Source of the DNA: Streptomyces minutiscleroticus
GTDB lineage: Bacteria; Actinomycetota; Actinomycetes; Streptomycetales; Streptomycetaceae
NCBI RefSeq assembly: GCF_014650875.1
Contig: NZ_BMVU01000019.1
Location: 1 to 64,000 of the forward strand
DNA length: 64,000 nucleotides
Reading direction: 5' to 3'
Shown here one piece after another: positions 51,508 to 59,633 of this stretch; within the stretch, counting starts at the first letter, position 1; the number at the start of each line of letters is the position of its first letter. Position numbers and translations under genes: made by a program. The notes below the pieces were generated by a model. It did not search any database, was not told the origin of the DNA, and saw only the letters and a list, made by a program, of their open reading frames with translations.

Positions 51508-52311
51508 TTGGCCACCGTCGACACCTCTTCGGCAGTACCGCAGGACCCGTCCGGGCGGCCACCCCCGACGACCCTGATCGGTTCCGTGCAGCGTGCCGTA
51601 CGGCTGCTGGAGGCGATCGCGGGGCATCCCTACGGCGCGCCCGCCAAACAGCTCGCCCGCGAGACGCGACTCGCGCTGCCCACCGCCTACCATCTGCTGC
51701 GGACGCTGACCCACGAGGGATACCTGCGCCGCGAGAGCGGTCTGTTCTTCCTCGGTGAGGCGGTCGAGCGGCTCGGCGGGAGCGCCGCCGAGCAGAAACG
51801 TCGCAGCACGATCGTCGGTCTGCTCGCCGACTGGCACGAGCGGCTCGGTGCCCCGGTCTACTTCGCCGTCTACCTGGAGGGCGAGATCGAGGTCAAATGC
51901 GTCTCCGACAGCCCGGGCAACCCGGCCGTCGAGGAGTGGGCCGACTTCCGTGAGACCGGGCACGCCCACGCGGTCGGGCAGTGTCTGCTGTCCCAGCTCG
52001 ACGACGAGGCGCGCCGCGACCACCTCGACCGGTATCCCGTCCGGTCGGTCACCCCGTACACCGTCCGTGACGCCGAAGCCCTCTGGCGGCGCTTCGAGCG
52101 GGCGGAGGACGGCGAGCCGGTGATCGAGCGGCAGGAGTACGCGCTGGGGACGGCGTGCGCCGCGGTCCCCCTCACCACGGCCGACGCCACTGCGGCCGTG
52201 GCCATCTCGCTTCCGGTTCACCAGGCCGGAAGGCTGCTGCCCGCGGCGCGGCAGCTGCGTGCGGAGGCGGAGAGGCGGCTCGGACCGCTCGCCGTCTCTA
52301 TCAGCATCTGA
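51508..52311 (+). CDS. ssgR: IclR family regulator SsgR (activator of ssgA)
   Basis: A 267-residue IclR-type protein. The winged helix-turn-helix begins LIGSVQRAVRLLEAIAGHPYGAP, with KQLARETRLALPTAYHLLRTL as recognition region. The effector domain (about 100-260) has RRSTIVGLLADWHERLGAPVYFAVYLEGE. Directly upstream of ssgA, this matches SsgR, which in S. griseus and S. coelicolor activates ssgA during development. I chose the TTG at 51508 because GGGAG lies 6 bp upstream; in-frame GTG codons at 51430, 51439 and 51490 are alternatives. It lies 99 bp upstream of ssgA. Confidence 0.88.
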   Translation: MATVDTSSAVPQDPSGRPPPTTLIGSVQRAVRLLEAIAGHPYGAPAKQLARETRLALPTAYHLLRTLTHEGYLRRESGLFFLGEAVERLGGSAAEQKRRSTIVGLLADWHERLGAPVYFAVYLEGEIEVKCVSDSPGNPAVEEWADFRETGHAHAVGQCLLSQLDDEARRDHLDRYPVRSVTPYTVRDAEALWRRFERAEDGEPVIERQEYALGTACAAVPLTTADATAAVAISLPVHQAGRLLPAARQLRAEAERRLGPLAVSISI

Positions 52312-52410
52312 AAAATCACTCCTTGTGATCTGGTGTGTACGTTCAGCAATATGCATGGAGTGTCGGTGGGATGTTCACGACCACTCGACGGGCGAACGGC
52401 GGGGCATGTG

Positions 52411-52854
52411 ATGCACGAGTCGGTAGTACAGGCAGAGGTCATGATGAGCTTCCTCGTGTCCGAGGAGCTCGCTTTTCGCATCCCGGTGGAACTGCGCTAT
52501 GAGACACGGGACCCCTACGCCGTGCGGCTCACGTTCCATCTGCCCGGGGACGAGCCGGTGACCTGGGCCTTCGGACGAGAGCTGTTGATCGACGGAGTCG
52601 GGCGGCCCAGCGGGGACGGCGACGTCCGCATCGCGCCCGCCGAACCAGGAGAGATCGGCGGCGACGTGATGATCCGCCTCCAGGTCGGCAGTGAGCAGGC
52701 GCTGTTCCGCTGCGGTACGGCGCCGCTCGTGGCCTTCCTCGACCGCACCGACAAGCTGGTGCCGCTCGGCCAGGAGCGCGCCCTCGCCGGCTTCGAGTCG
52801 CACCTCGACGAGGCGCTGGACCGCATCCTCGCGGAGGAGCAGAGCGCGGGCTGA
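52411..52854 (+). CDS. ssgA: Sporulation-specific cell division activator SsgA
   Basis: A 147-residue SsgA-like protein unique to sporulating actinomycetes. It contains SFLVSEELAFRIPVELRYE, VTWAFGRELLIDG and APLVAFLDRTDKLVPLGQE, and ends ILAEEQSAG; these match SsgA more closely than SsgB, by memory. SsgA localises SsgB and thereby FtsZ to sporulation septum sites. The ATG at 52411 gives an N-terminus like that remembered for the S. griseus protein; an internal ATG at 52444 would give 136 residues, as in S. coelicolor. It is controlled by ssgR just upstream. The 310-bp convergent gap after it (52855-53164) holds a short direct repeat (GACGACGGCTGCCG at about 52891 and 52910) but no gene. Confidence 0.9.
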   Translation: MHESVVQAEVMMSFLVSEELAFRIPVELRYETRDPYAVRLTFHLPGDEPVTWAFGRELLIDGVGRPSGDGDVRIAPAEPGEIGGDVMIRLQVGSEQALFRCGTAPLVAFLDRTDKLVPLGQERALAGFESHLDEALDRILAEEQSAG

Positions 52855-53164
52855 CCGCCTGCCGGTACGGACGCCGCACCCTTCTGCCGGGACGACGGCT
52901 GCCGCCGGGGACGACGGCTGCCGCGCACTCCACCGGGGTCTGCGGCCTACGTCCCCCGGCGCACCGCGGACCTGCGGCACCACGGACTGCCGCGCCGTCG
53001 CGCGGGGCCGGCCGGTTACCGCGACCCGGAGGGCGCGGCATGGGCAGGCCGCAAACTCGGCTGCTGAGCCTGCGGAGCCGGTGCCCGCGTTCCCGCGGCC
53101 CTCGGTCCCGAGGGCTCACGGCGGCGGGCGGCGCGGGCGGAACGCTTCAGCGTCCGGGGGCGCC

Positions 53165-54823
53165 TCAGCGCTTGCGGCGGCGGCCCCGTCCTCCCCGGGC
53201 GGCGGCCCCGCCGACCGCGCCGCCGCCACCGGTCGCGGCACCTGCGGCACCTGCGGCACCTGCGGCACCTGCGGCGCCCGCGGCGCCCGGCGCCGACGGC
53301 CGGTCCGCCGAGACCACCAGGGCCGCGAGGGCGGTGGTGACCGGCACCGAGGCGACCAGGCCGATCGACCCGATGAGCGTGCGCACGATCTCCTCGGCGA
53401 CCAGCTCGCTGTTGGCGACCGTCCCCACGCTGCTCTGCGCGATCGAGAAGAGCAGCAGCAGGGGCAGCGCGGCACCGGCGTAGGCGAGGACCAGCGTGTT
53501 GACGACGGACGCGATGTGGTCGCGGCCGATGCGGATGCCTGCCCGGTAGAGTCCGCGCCGGCTCATCGTCGGATCGGCCTGGTGCAGCTCCCAGACCGCC
53601 GAGGTCTGCGTGACCGTCACGTCGTCCAGTACGCCGAGCGAGCCGATGATGACGCCGGCGAGCAGCAGACCGCTCATGTCGATGGCCGGGTAGAGACCGT
53701 GGATCAGACCGGTGTTGTCGTCGGTGTTGCCGGTGAGCGCGGCCCAGCCGATGAACAACGAGCCGAGCAGCCCGATCAGCAGCAGCGAGATCAGCGTGCC
53801 GAGCACCGCCACCGACGTACGGGCCGTGAGCCCGTGGCAGGTGTACAGCGCGATCAGCATGATGGCGCTCGCCCCCACCACCGCGACTACCAGCGGGTTC
53901 GACCCCTGCAGAATCGCGGGCAGGATGAAGAGGGTCAGCACCAGGAAGCTGACGGCCAGCGCGATGAGCGCCATCACCCCGCGCATCCGGCCCACGACGA
54001 CCACGGCGAGCGCGAAGACACCGGCGAGCAGCGCCAGAGGGAACTTCCGGTCCACGTCGGCGACCGAGTACTGCAGCTCCTCGGGGGCGTCCGGCGCGTA
54101 CGCGACGATCACCTTCTGGTCCTGGTGCAGCTGGCGCGAGGAGTCGGGCTGCACGATCTCGGTGAACGTCCGGCCCTTGTCGTCGCCGGTGTCCACCCGG
54201 ATCGTCGCCTTCTTGCAGGTACCGGACGCCTGTTGCTGCGCCGACGAGCCCTCCGCGGTGGAGGTGTCGCCGCTCGGGGTGTCGCCCGAGGCGTTCACGG
54301 ACTTGCAGTCCACCGCGTCGATCCTCGTCACGGTCGCCTGCTGGGTCTGCCGGTCGAAACCGACGCCGGTCCGTTCGTGCGACGGGGCGCCGCCCGGCCA
54401 CAGCACCGCGAGCCCCACGACGACCGCCGCGGCGAACGGGATCAACACCGCCGCGATGACCTTGCGCAGATGGCGGGAGACGGGGGCGGCCGGGCCGTGA
54501 CTGTGCGAGTGGCCGTGTCCGCCGCCGGGCCCATGTCCGCCGGAGCCATGTCCGCCGGAGCCATGTCCGCCGGAGCCGTGCCCGCCGGAGCCGTGCCCGC
54601 CTGGTCCGTGCCCGCCTGGTCCGTGGCCGTGCCCGCCCTGACCGCCGCCACCGCCCCATCCCTGACCTCGGCCGGTGCCGCCGCCGTGCCCGTTCCACGG
54701 GCCGCGTCCGTCACCCTGTCCGTCTCCGCCCCGTCCGTGGCCGCCGTGGCCGCCGTGGCCGCCGGCGCCGTGGCCGTGCGGCGGTTCGGACGGCGGGAAC
54801 GGAGGCTGATGCGTTGTGGTCAC
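53165..54823 (-). CDS. YibE/F-like membrane protein with His/Gly-rich N-terminus
   Basis: A 552-residue protein. Residues 1-110 are almost entirely Gly and His in short repeats (GGHGS, GGHGP, HGHSHSHG) that look metal-binding. One helix (about 120-142) is followed by an extracytoplasmic domain of about 110 residues and then 7-8 membrane helices of the YibE/F family, with IGSLGVLDDVTVTQTSAVWELH as the most distinctive segment. The C-terminus is an Ala/Gly repeat ending in RGGRGRRRKR. YibE/F proteins are proposed transporters; the substrate is unknown. The start is GTG at 54823 with a weak ribosome-binding site. Tandem DNA repeats underlie both termini. Confidence 0.83.
   Translation of the reverse strand: MTTTHQPPFPPSEPPHGHGAGGHGGHGGHGRGGDGQGDGRGPWNGHGGGTGRGQGWGGGGGQGGHGHGPGGHGPGGHGSGGHGSGGHGSGGHGSGGHGPGGGHGHSHSHGPAAPVSRHLRKVIAAVLIPFAAAVVVGLAVLWPGGAPSHERTGVGFDRQTQQATVTRIDAVDCKSVNASGDTPSGDTSTAEGSSAQQQASGTCKKATIRVDTGDDKGRTFTEIVQPDSSRQLHQDQKVIVAYAPDAPEELQYSVADVDRKFPLALLAGVFALAVVVVGRMRGVMALIALAVSFLVLTLFILPAILQGSNPLVVAVVGASAIMLIALYTCHGLTARTSVAVLGTLISLLLIGLLGSLFIGWAALTGNTDDNTGLIHGLYPAIDMSGLLLAGVIIGSLGVLDDVTVTQTSAVWELHQADPTMSRRGLYRAGIRIGRDHIASVVNTLVLAYAGAALPLLLLFSIAQSSVGTVANSELVAEEIVRTLIGSIGLVASVPVTTALAALVVSADRPSAPGAAGAAGAAGAAGAAGAATGGGGAVGGAAARGGRGRRRKR
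53236..53289. repeat. Six 9-bp tandem repeats in the 3' part of the YibE/F gene
   Basis: Four copies of CGGCACCTG and two of CGGCGCCCG in register, encoding Gly-Ala-Ala triplets near the C-terminus. It is a probable slippage-prone length polymorphism. Confidence 0.9.
54532..54621. repeat. Six 15-bp tandem repeats in the 5' part of the YibE/F gene
   Basis: Units of the type CATGTCCGCCGGAGC with few changes, in register with the reading frame, encoding the pentapeptide repeats GGHGS and GGHGP. Confidence 0.9.
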
Positions 54824-54904
54824 CGCCCGATCATCGCAAGAACGGAGGGGGCCCTCTGTTCACCGCGCCAATTGTGACGCTAGCGTGGAGTCACGTTTGT
54901 ACAC

Positions 54905-55036
54905 GCGGGAGCTCGGAGCACCGGGCTGAGAGGGCGCTGACCTCTGTCCCAGCGATGTTTCACGTGGAACATCGACGGACGGAAAACGCTGCGTCGACCG
55001 CCGAACCTGTTACCGGGTAATGCCGGCGTAGGGAGT
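54905..55036 (+). ncRNA. TPP (thi-box) riboswitch upstream of thiC
   Basis: The conserved aptamer elements are in order: CTGAGA (54926-54931), ACCTG (55005-55009) and GGGTAATGCCGGCGTAGGGA (55015-55034). The P3 helix pairs GGCG (54933-54936) with CGCC (54999-55002). Between them is an enlarged P3a-type arm: TCTGTCC pairs with GGACGGA and an inner CGATGTT pairs with AACATCG. The thiC ribosome-binding site lies in the terminal GGGAGTAGG, so thiamine diphosphate binding should hide it and block translation. The arm carries a parS-like palindrome. Confidence 0.95.
54957..54970. promoter_or_regulatory. parS: parS-like site (one mismatch) inside the TPP riboswitch
   Basis: GTTTCACGTGGAAC differs from parS at one position of the right arm. 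It forms the tip of the P3a hairpin of the thiC riboswitch. Confidence 0.7.
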
Positions 55037-55043
55037 AGGTCTC

Positions 55044-56840
55044 ATGACCATCGAGGACGCACGCACGCCTGCCTCCGACCAGGACGACCGGCTCGGGGAG
55101 CCGTCCCAGGAGGCCGGGAGGTCCATCGGCTGGCACAAGGCGTATGTCGGGGGTTCGCGCCCCGACCTGCGGGTGCCGGTCCGTCAGGTGCATCTCACCA
55201 ACGGGCGGTCGGTCACTCTGTACGACACCTCCGGCCCGTACACCGATCCGGCCGTCGACACCGATGTGCGCAGGGGCCTGCCGCCGCTGCGCGAGAACTG
55301 GATCATCGCCCGCGGCGACACCGAGGAGTACGCGGGACGCCCCGTCCGCCCCGAGGACGACGGGATCAAGCACACCTCTCCCCGCGGAGGGCTGCGGAAC
55401 CTCGACGCGGTCTTCCCGGGACGGCCCAGGCAGCCACGCCGGGGACGTGGCGGTGCCGCCGTCACCCAGCTCGCGTACGCCCGACGCGGCGAGATCACAC
55501 CGGAGATGGAGTTCGTCGCCGTTCGCGAGAACGTCGACCCCGAGGTCGTCCGCGAGGAGATCGCCGCCGGACGCGCGGTGCTGCCCGCGAACGTCAACCA
55601 CCCCGAGATCGAGCCGATGATCATCGGCAAGCGGTTCCTGGTGAAGGTCAACGCCAACATCGGCAATTCCGCGGTCACCTCCTCCATCGAGGAGGAGGTC
55701 GAGAAGATGACCTGGGCGACCCGCTGGGGTGCCGACACGGTCATGGACCTGTCCACCGGCCGCAACATCCACACGACCCGCGAGTGGGTGCTGCGCAACT
55801 CCCCCGTCCCCATCGGCACGGTCCCGCTCTACCAGGCGCTGGAGAAGGTCGACGGCAAGGCCGAGGAGCTGACCTGGGAGATCTACAAGGACACGGTCAT
55901 CGAGCAGGCCGAACAGGGCGTGGACTACATGACGGTCCACGCGGGTGTGCGCCTGCCGTACGTACCGCTGACCGCGAACCGCAAGACCGGCATCGTCTCG
56001 CGCGGCGGCTCGATCATGGCCGCCTGGTGCCTGGCGCACCACAAGGAGAGCTTCCTCTACGAGAACTTCGAGGAGCTGTGCGAGATCCTCGCCGCGTACG
56101 ACGTCACGTACTCGCTCGGCGACGGCCTGCGGCCCGGCTCCATCGCCGATGCCAACGACGAGGCGCAGTTCGCCGAGTTGCGCACGCTCGGGGAACTCAA
56201 CGCGATCGCCAAGCGTTTCCACGTACAGACCATGATCGAGGGCCCGGGCCACGTCCCGATGCACAAGATCAAGGAGAACATCGACCTTCAGCAGGAGATC
56301 TGCGATGAAGCTCCGTTCTATACGCTCGGCCCGCTGACGACCGACGTCGCGCCGGCGTACGACCACATCACCTCGGGCATCGGTGCCGCGATGATCGCGT
56401 GGTGGGGCACGGCCATGCTCTGCTACGTCACGCCCAAGGAGCACTTGGGCCTGCCCAACCGTGACGACGTCAAGACGGGCGTCATCACCTACAAGATCGC
56501 GGCCCATGCGGCGGACCTCGCCAAGGGACACCCGGGCGCACAGGAGTGGGACGACGCGCTGTCGGACGCCCGCTTCGAGTTCCGCTGGGAGGACCAGTTC
56601 AACCTGGCCCTCGACCCCGACACGGCACGGGAGTTCCACGACGAGACGCTCCCGGCCGAGCCGGCCAAGACCGCCCACTTCTGCTCGATGTGCGGGCCGA
56701 AGTTCTGCTCGATGAAGATCTCGCAGGACATCCGGCGCGAGCACGGCGGGACGAAGGCGGAGATCGAGGAGGGCATGGCCCGGAAGTCGGAGGAGTTCGC
56801 GGCGGCGGGCAACCGCGTGTATCTGCCGATCGCCGACTGA
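55044..56840 (+). CDS. thiC: Phosphomethylpyrimidine synthase ThiC
   Basis: A 598-residue radical-SAM enzyme that converts 5-aminoimidazole ribotide to hydroxymethylpyrimidine phosphate for thiamine synthesis. It has the conserved NANIGNSAVTSSIEEEVEKM, VDYMTVHAGVRL, EGPGHVPMHKI and the C-terminal iron-sulfur motif CSMCGPKFC at about 547-555 (CxxCx4C). The length is normal for bacterial ThiC. The ATG at 55044 lies 8 bp after the riboswitch. It is a stand-alone transcription unit here, divergent from the YibE/F gene. Confidence 0.98.
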   Translation: MTIEDARTPASDQDDRLGEPSQEAGRSIGWHKAYVGGSRPDLRVPVRQVHLTNGRSVTLYDTSGPYTDPAVDTDVRRGLPPLRENWIIARGDTEEYAGRPVRPEDDGIKHTSPRGGLRNLDAVFPGRPRQPRRGRGGAAVTQLAYARRGEITPEMEFVAVRENVDPEVVREEIAAGRAVLPANVNHPEIEPMIIGKRFLVKVNANIGNSAVTSSIEEEVEKMTWATRWGADTVMDLSTGRNIHTTREWVLRNSPVPIGTVPLYQALEKVDGKAEELTWEIYKDTVIEQAEQGVDYMTVHAGVRLPYVPLTANRKTGIVSRGGSIMAAWCLAHHKESFLYENFEELCEILAAYDVTYSLGDGLRPGSIADANDEAQFAELRTLGELNAIAKRFHVQTMIEGPGHVPMHKIKENIDLQQEICDEAPFYTLGPLTTDVAPAYDHITSGIGAAMIAWWGTAMLCYVTPKEHLGLPNRDDVKTGVITYKIAAHAADLAKGHPGAQEWDDALSDARFEFRWEDQFNLALDPDTAREFHDETLPAEPAKTAHFCSMCGPKFCSMKISQDIRREHGGTKAEIEEGMARKSEEFAAAGNRVYLPIAD

Positions 56841-56878
56841 CGCGGACGGGCATCCGGCGGCTCCGTCCCTCCGTGGGC

Positions 56879-56908
56879 TCCGGTCCGGGCCTCGCCCGCC
56901 GGACCGGA
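56879..56908 (+). terminator. Terminator-like hairpin after thiC
   Basis: TCCGGTCCG (56879-56887) pairs with CGGACCGGA (56900-56908) around a 12-nt loop, 38 bp past the thiC stop. No T-run is present. Confidence 0.6.
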
Positions 56909-56921
56909 ACCCGCGCCGCGG

Positions 56922-57010
56922 TCAGGCCGGAACGTCCTGCGGGTACCAGCGCAGTTCCACGGTGTTGCCGTCCGGGTCCCGGACGCAGACCGAGGTAACG
57001 CGGACCGGTC
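56922..57010 (-). pseudogene. C-terminal remnant of a glyoxalase/VOC family protein
   Basis: The minus strand reads VRVTSVCVRDPDGNTVELRW and ends YPQDVPA-stop. The segment VRDPDGNTVEL is the hallmark C-terminal end of VOC-fold proteins (metal-binding Glu in the last strand). Nothing upstream in any frame continues the fold, so only about 29 residues of the gene survive. The break coincides with the palindrome CGGACCGGTCCG at 57002-57013. Confidence 0.7.
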
Positions 57011-57091
57011 CGGCTGGAGGGGAACACCACGGAGAGCGTCCGTGCGTTCGTACGGGCCGCGGCGGACATCGCCGGGGAGCCCGTCGTATGA
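57011..57091 (+). pseudogene. C-terminal remnant of an unidentified gene abutting the VOC remnant
   Basis: The plus strand reads RLEGNTTESVRAFVRAAADI and ends AGEPVV-stop, like the C-terminal helix of a normal protein. There is no start or upstream coding sequence. It directly abuts the VOC remnant in the opposite orientation, as expected after a deletion or rearrangement. The family cannot be named. The sequence after it to 57273 shows no gene. Confidence 0.45.
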
Positions 57092-57273
57092 GCGCACGCC
57101 GGGCCCTTCGGCGACGTGCCGGTACGACGCCGCCACTGACCGCCGCGAAGGTTCCGGCCCGCGCTCCGAGGAGTACGGGCCGGGCCGGGGTGGCCGGCCG
57201 TGCGTCCGGGTGGGTGGGTCGCGCCGGCCGGTGCGCGCCGGTCGGCGGCGACCCGAAGGCCTGCCCGAGGGCG

Positions 57274-58128
57274 TCACTCGGGCTTGTGCTCCGGCCCCCC
57301 GAAGTCCGGGCTGGAGAAGTCCGGACTCGAGAAGCTGGGGCGGGGTCCCGCCGCGGGACCGCCGTCGGGGCTGCTGAAGCCCGGGCGGTGGTAGCCGAGG
57401 TGAGGCATGCGCCCGGACGGTCCGGACGAGGGTGCGCGGTGGAGCGCCGCCGTGCCCGGGTCCGCGAGGGCGTCGCGCAGGAACGGCACGATGCCGTGCT
57501 CCAGCAGTGCCTCGTGCCAGGCATGCCTGGCACGGGCCACCTTCTCGTCCAGTTCGCCGTACTCACCGGCCCGTTGCGCGCTCGCGCTGTTGCGCAGGGC
57601 GGTGAGCAGCAGGCCCACCGCGGCGACGAGGACGGCGACCGCGGCGACGGCGCCGAAGACCCATCCGGTCTTCAGGAGGGTCTGTGCGAACGCCTGCCCG
57701 GGATCGAGCATCCGCAGGACGTATCCGACGAGCAGGAATATCGCCGCGGCCGTCCCGGCCAGGACGGGGGCGAGCACCGCGACGACGGCGACGACGCCCG
57801 CGCCGGTGGTCTCGGCGACCTCGCCCATGGTGGCGGCGATCCCCACCGTGTCCGTGCCGGACTCCGGCGGGTCCGTCCGCTCACGGGCGGGCGGCGCCGG
57901 GTGGCGCAGTTCCTCGCGGGCCTTCACGTACTGCTGGTACTCGGTCGCCGCGGCCGCCGTGATGAGGGCGGTGGCGTTGAGCGCCATGGTCCGCAGCTGT
58001 TCGGGGTTGAGCCGCTGGCCGACAGCGGCGAGTTCCGGTCGGTGTGGTGCGGAGCGCAGCGCCTCATCGAGGACCCGCTCGTACTCCTGGCGGTCCTCGC
58101 TCAGCAGGTGCTGCGGAACGCTGTTCAT
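57274..58128 (-). CDS. Membrane protein of unknown function with two central helices
   Basis: A 284-residue protein, MNSVPQHLLSEDRQEYERVLDE. It has an N-terminal soluble helical part with ALNATALITAAAATEYQQYV, two long hydrophobic segments (about 105-135 and 150-180), a helical segment, and a C-terminal tail with repeated FSSPDF and FSSPDG motifs ending in GGPEHKPE. I chose the ATG at 58126-58128 with GGGG upstream; an ATG two codons earlier is also possible. I recognise no family. A longer frame fusing it with the next gene is an artefact of GC-rich sequence. The 191-bp gap to the phosphoesterase gene holds no gene. Confidence 0.75.
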   Translation of the reverse strand: MNSVPQHLLSEDRQEYERVLDEALRSAPHRPELAAVGQRLNPEQLRTMALNATALITAAAATEYQQYVKAREELRHPAPPARERTDPPESGTDTVGIAATMGEVAETTGAGVVAVVAVLAPVLAGTAAAIFLLVGYVLRMLDPGQAFAQTLLKTGWVFGAVAAVAVLVAAVGLLLTALRNSASAQRAGEYGELDEKVARARHAWHEALLEHGIVPFLRDALADPGTAALHRAPSSGPSGRMPHLGYHRPGFSSPDGGPAAGPRPSFSSPDFSSPDFGGPEHKPE

Positions 58129-58319
58129 GTGCATCCCCCGATGCTCCGTAGGGCTTGTGGCTCGGCATGCTGACGAGCCGTCGGGCAGAAACGGAGGGGA
58201 GCCTGCTACGGATAGTCCGATGGTAGAGCCGCGACGGCCGGGGGTGACAGGGGGTTTCCGGAAATTGACCCCGGACCGGCGCGTGCGCCGGCCCGGGCGT
58301 CGCCTGCCCGCGAGGGGGT

Positions 58320-59420
58320 TCAGCCGGTCACGGGAAGCTGCTGGACCAGCAGCTTCCCGGCCATGGTCACGCCGCCGTCCATGGCGATCGCGAGCCCGTC
58401 CGCGTAGATGTGCGGTCCCTCGACCACGGGGCGGGCGGCTTCCTCGCCGTCCTCCGAGCCGACCTCCCCCAGGAGGTACGGGATGGGGCTGTGGCCGTGC
58501 ACGATGCGCGAGCCGCCGTAGGTGCCGAGCAGGGACCGGACCGCCTCGGCGCCCCCGTCGTCGCGGAACGCGAAGCGCTTGGTGAACTTGCGGAACAGGT
58601 CCCAGCACTCGTCCGCGTCGTTGCGCGTGAGGGTCTCGCGGACGGTGTCGTTGACCGCCTCGATGGAGTCGCCGTAGTCGAGGTAGGCGGTGGTGTCGGA
58701 GTGCACCAGGAGGTGGCCGTCGACCTCCTCCATGGCGTCGAGGCGGGCCATCCACTGCAGGTGGTGGTCCTGGAGGCGGTCCATGTCGGTCTTCTGGCCG
58801 CCGTTGAGCAGCCAGGCGGCCTGGAAGGTGGCGGTGCCCGCGCCGGAGTTGACCGGGGTGTCGCCGAACCGCTTGGCGCCGAGCAGCAGCAGTTCGTGGT
58901 TGCCCATGAGGGCCTTGCAGTAGCCGCCGGCGGCCGCGGCCTCGGCGGACAGCCGCATCACGAGGTCGATCACGCCGATGCCGTCGGGCCCGCGGTCGGT
59001 GAAGTCCCCGAGGAACCACAGCCGCGCGGTGCCCGCGCACCAGTGGCCGTCGAGGTCGACCAGGCCCTTCTCGCGCAGCGCCGCGAGCAGCTCGTCGAGG
59101 TACCCGTGCACGTCGCCGACGACGAACAGGGCGCCGGGCCCCTCGGCCGGCTGCGCCGCCGGCACGGCCTCGGGGTCGACGGGCAGCTGCAGCGTGTCCC
59201 CCCGGTTGATGACCGGCAGGTCGCGCTGGGTCGGCGTGTAGCCCTCGGGGTCCTCGGGCGCCGGGTCCTCGGCCGGGGGCGTCGGACCGGCGTACGGCGG
59301 CGGAGGCGCGGGCGGCGTGCTCTGCGCGTACGGACCGGCCTCGTGGACGTACGCCGGTACGCGGAAGTCGCGCACCGTCGGCGTCCGCACCTCGGGTCCC
59401 TGACCGGCCCCCTGAGTCAT
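58320..59420 (-). CDS. Calcineurin-like metallophosphoesterase
   Basis: A 366-residue protein. A Pro-rich N-terminus of about 85 residues is followed by the catalytic domain with all five metal-binding blocks: VVGDVHGYLDEL (GDxHG), FLGDFTDRGPDG (GDxxDRG), LMGNHELLLLG (GNHE), LLVHSDT and IVHGHSPIP (GHxx). It resembles bis(5'-nucleosyl)-tetraphosphatase/PPP-type phosphatases. The substrate is unknown and it is probably cytoplasmic. I chose the ATG at 59418-59420; an ATG six codons upstream is equally possible. Confidence 0.88.
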   Translation of the reverse strand: MTQGAGQGPEVRTPTVRDFRVPAYVHEAGPYAQSTPPAPPPPYAGPTPPAEDPAPEDPEGYTPTQRDLPVINRGDTLQLPVDPEAVPAAQPAEGPGALFVVGDVHGYLDELLAALREKGLVDLDGHWCAGTARLWFLGDFTDRGPDGIGVIDLVMRLSAEAAAAGGYCKALMGNHELLLLGAKRFGDTPVNSGAGTATFQAAWLLNGGQKTDMDRLQDHHLQWMARLDAMEEVDGHLLVHSDTTAYLDYGDSIEAVNDTVRETLTRNDADECWDLFRKFTKRFAFRDDGGAEAVRSLLGTYGGSRIVHGHSPIPYLLGEVGSEDGEEAARPVVEGPHIYADGLAIAMDGGVTMAGKLLVQQLPVTG

Positions 59421-59633
59421 CGACCCCTCCACCACCATCGCGCCGCATCTGCACCGCTTCGGACTGCCTGGTCGCAGCGGTCCGCGGTGTCGTCCGCCCA
59501 TCATAGGAATGCGGATCGCGCCATGTGATGACCCAGGGGTGGTGAATCACAGTGTGACCGTTGTTCACCGCGCTTTTCTCCCGAATTGGGCGGCGGTTCC
59601 CCCGGGCGCCCACCGAGGTCCGGATCGCCGCGG

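Noticed and set aside
57274..59613. 779-codon frame joining the membrane protein to sequence antiparallel in frame to the phosphoesterase
   Set aside because: The upstream half is Arg/Pro/Gly-rich and overlaps the well-supported phosphoesterase; only the part from 58128 down is a plausible protein.
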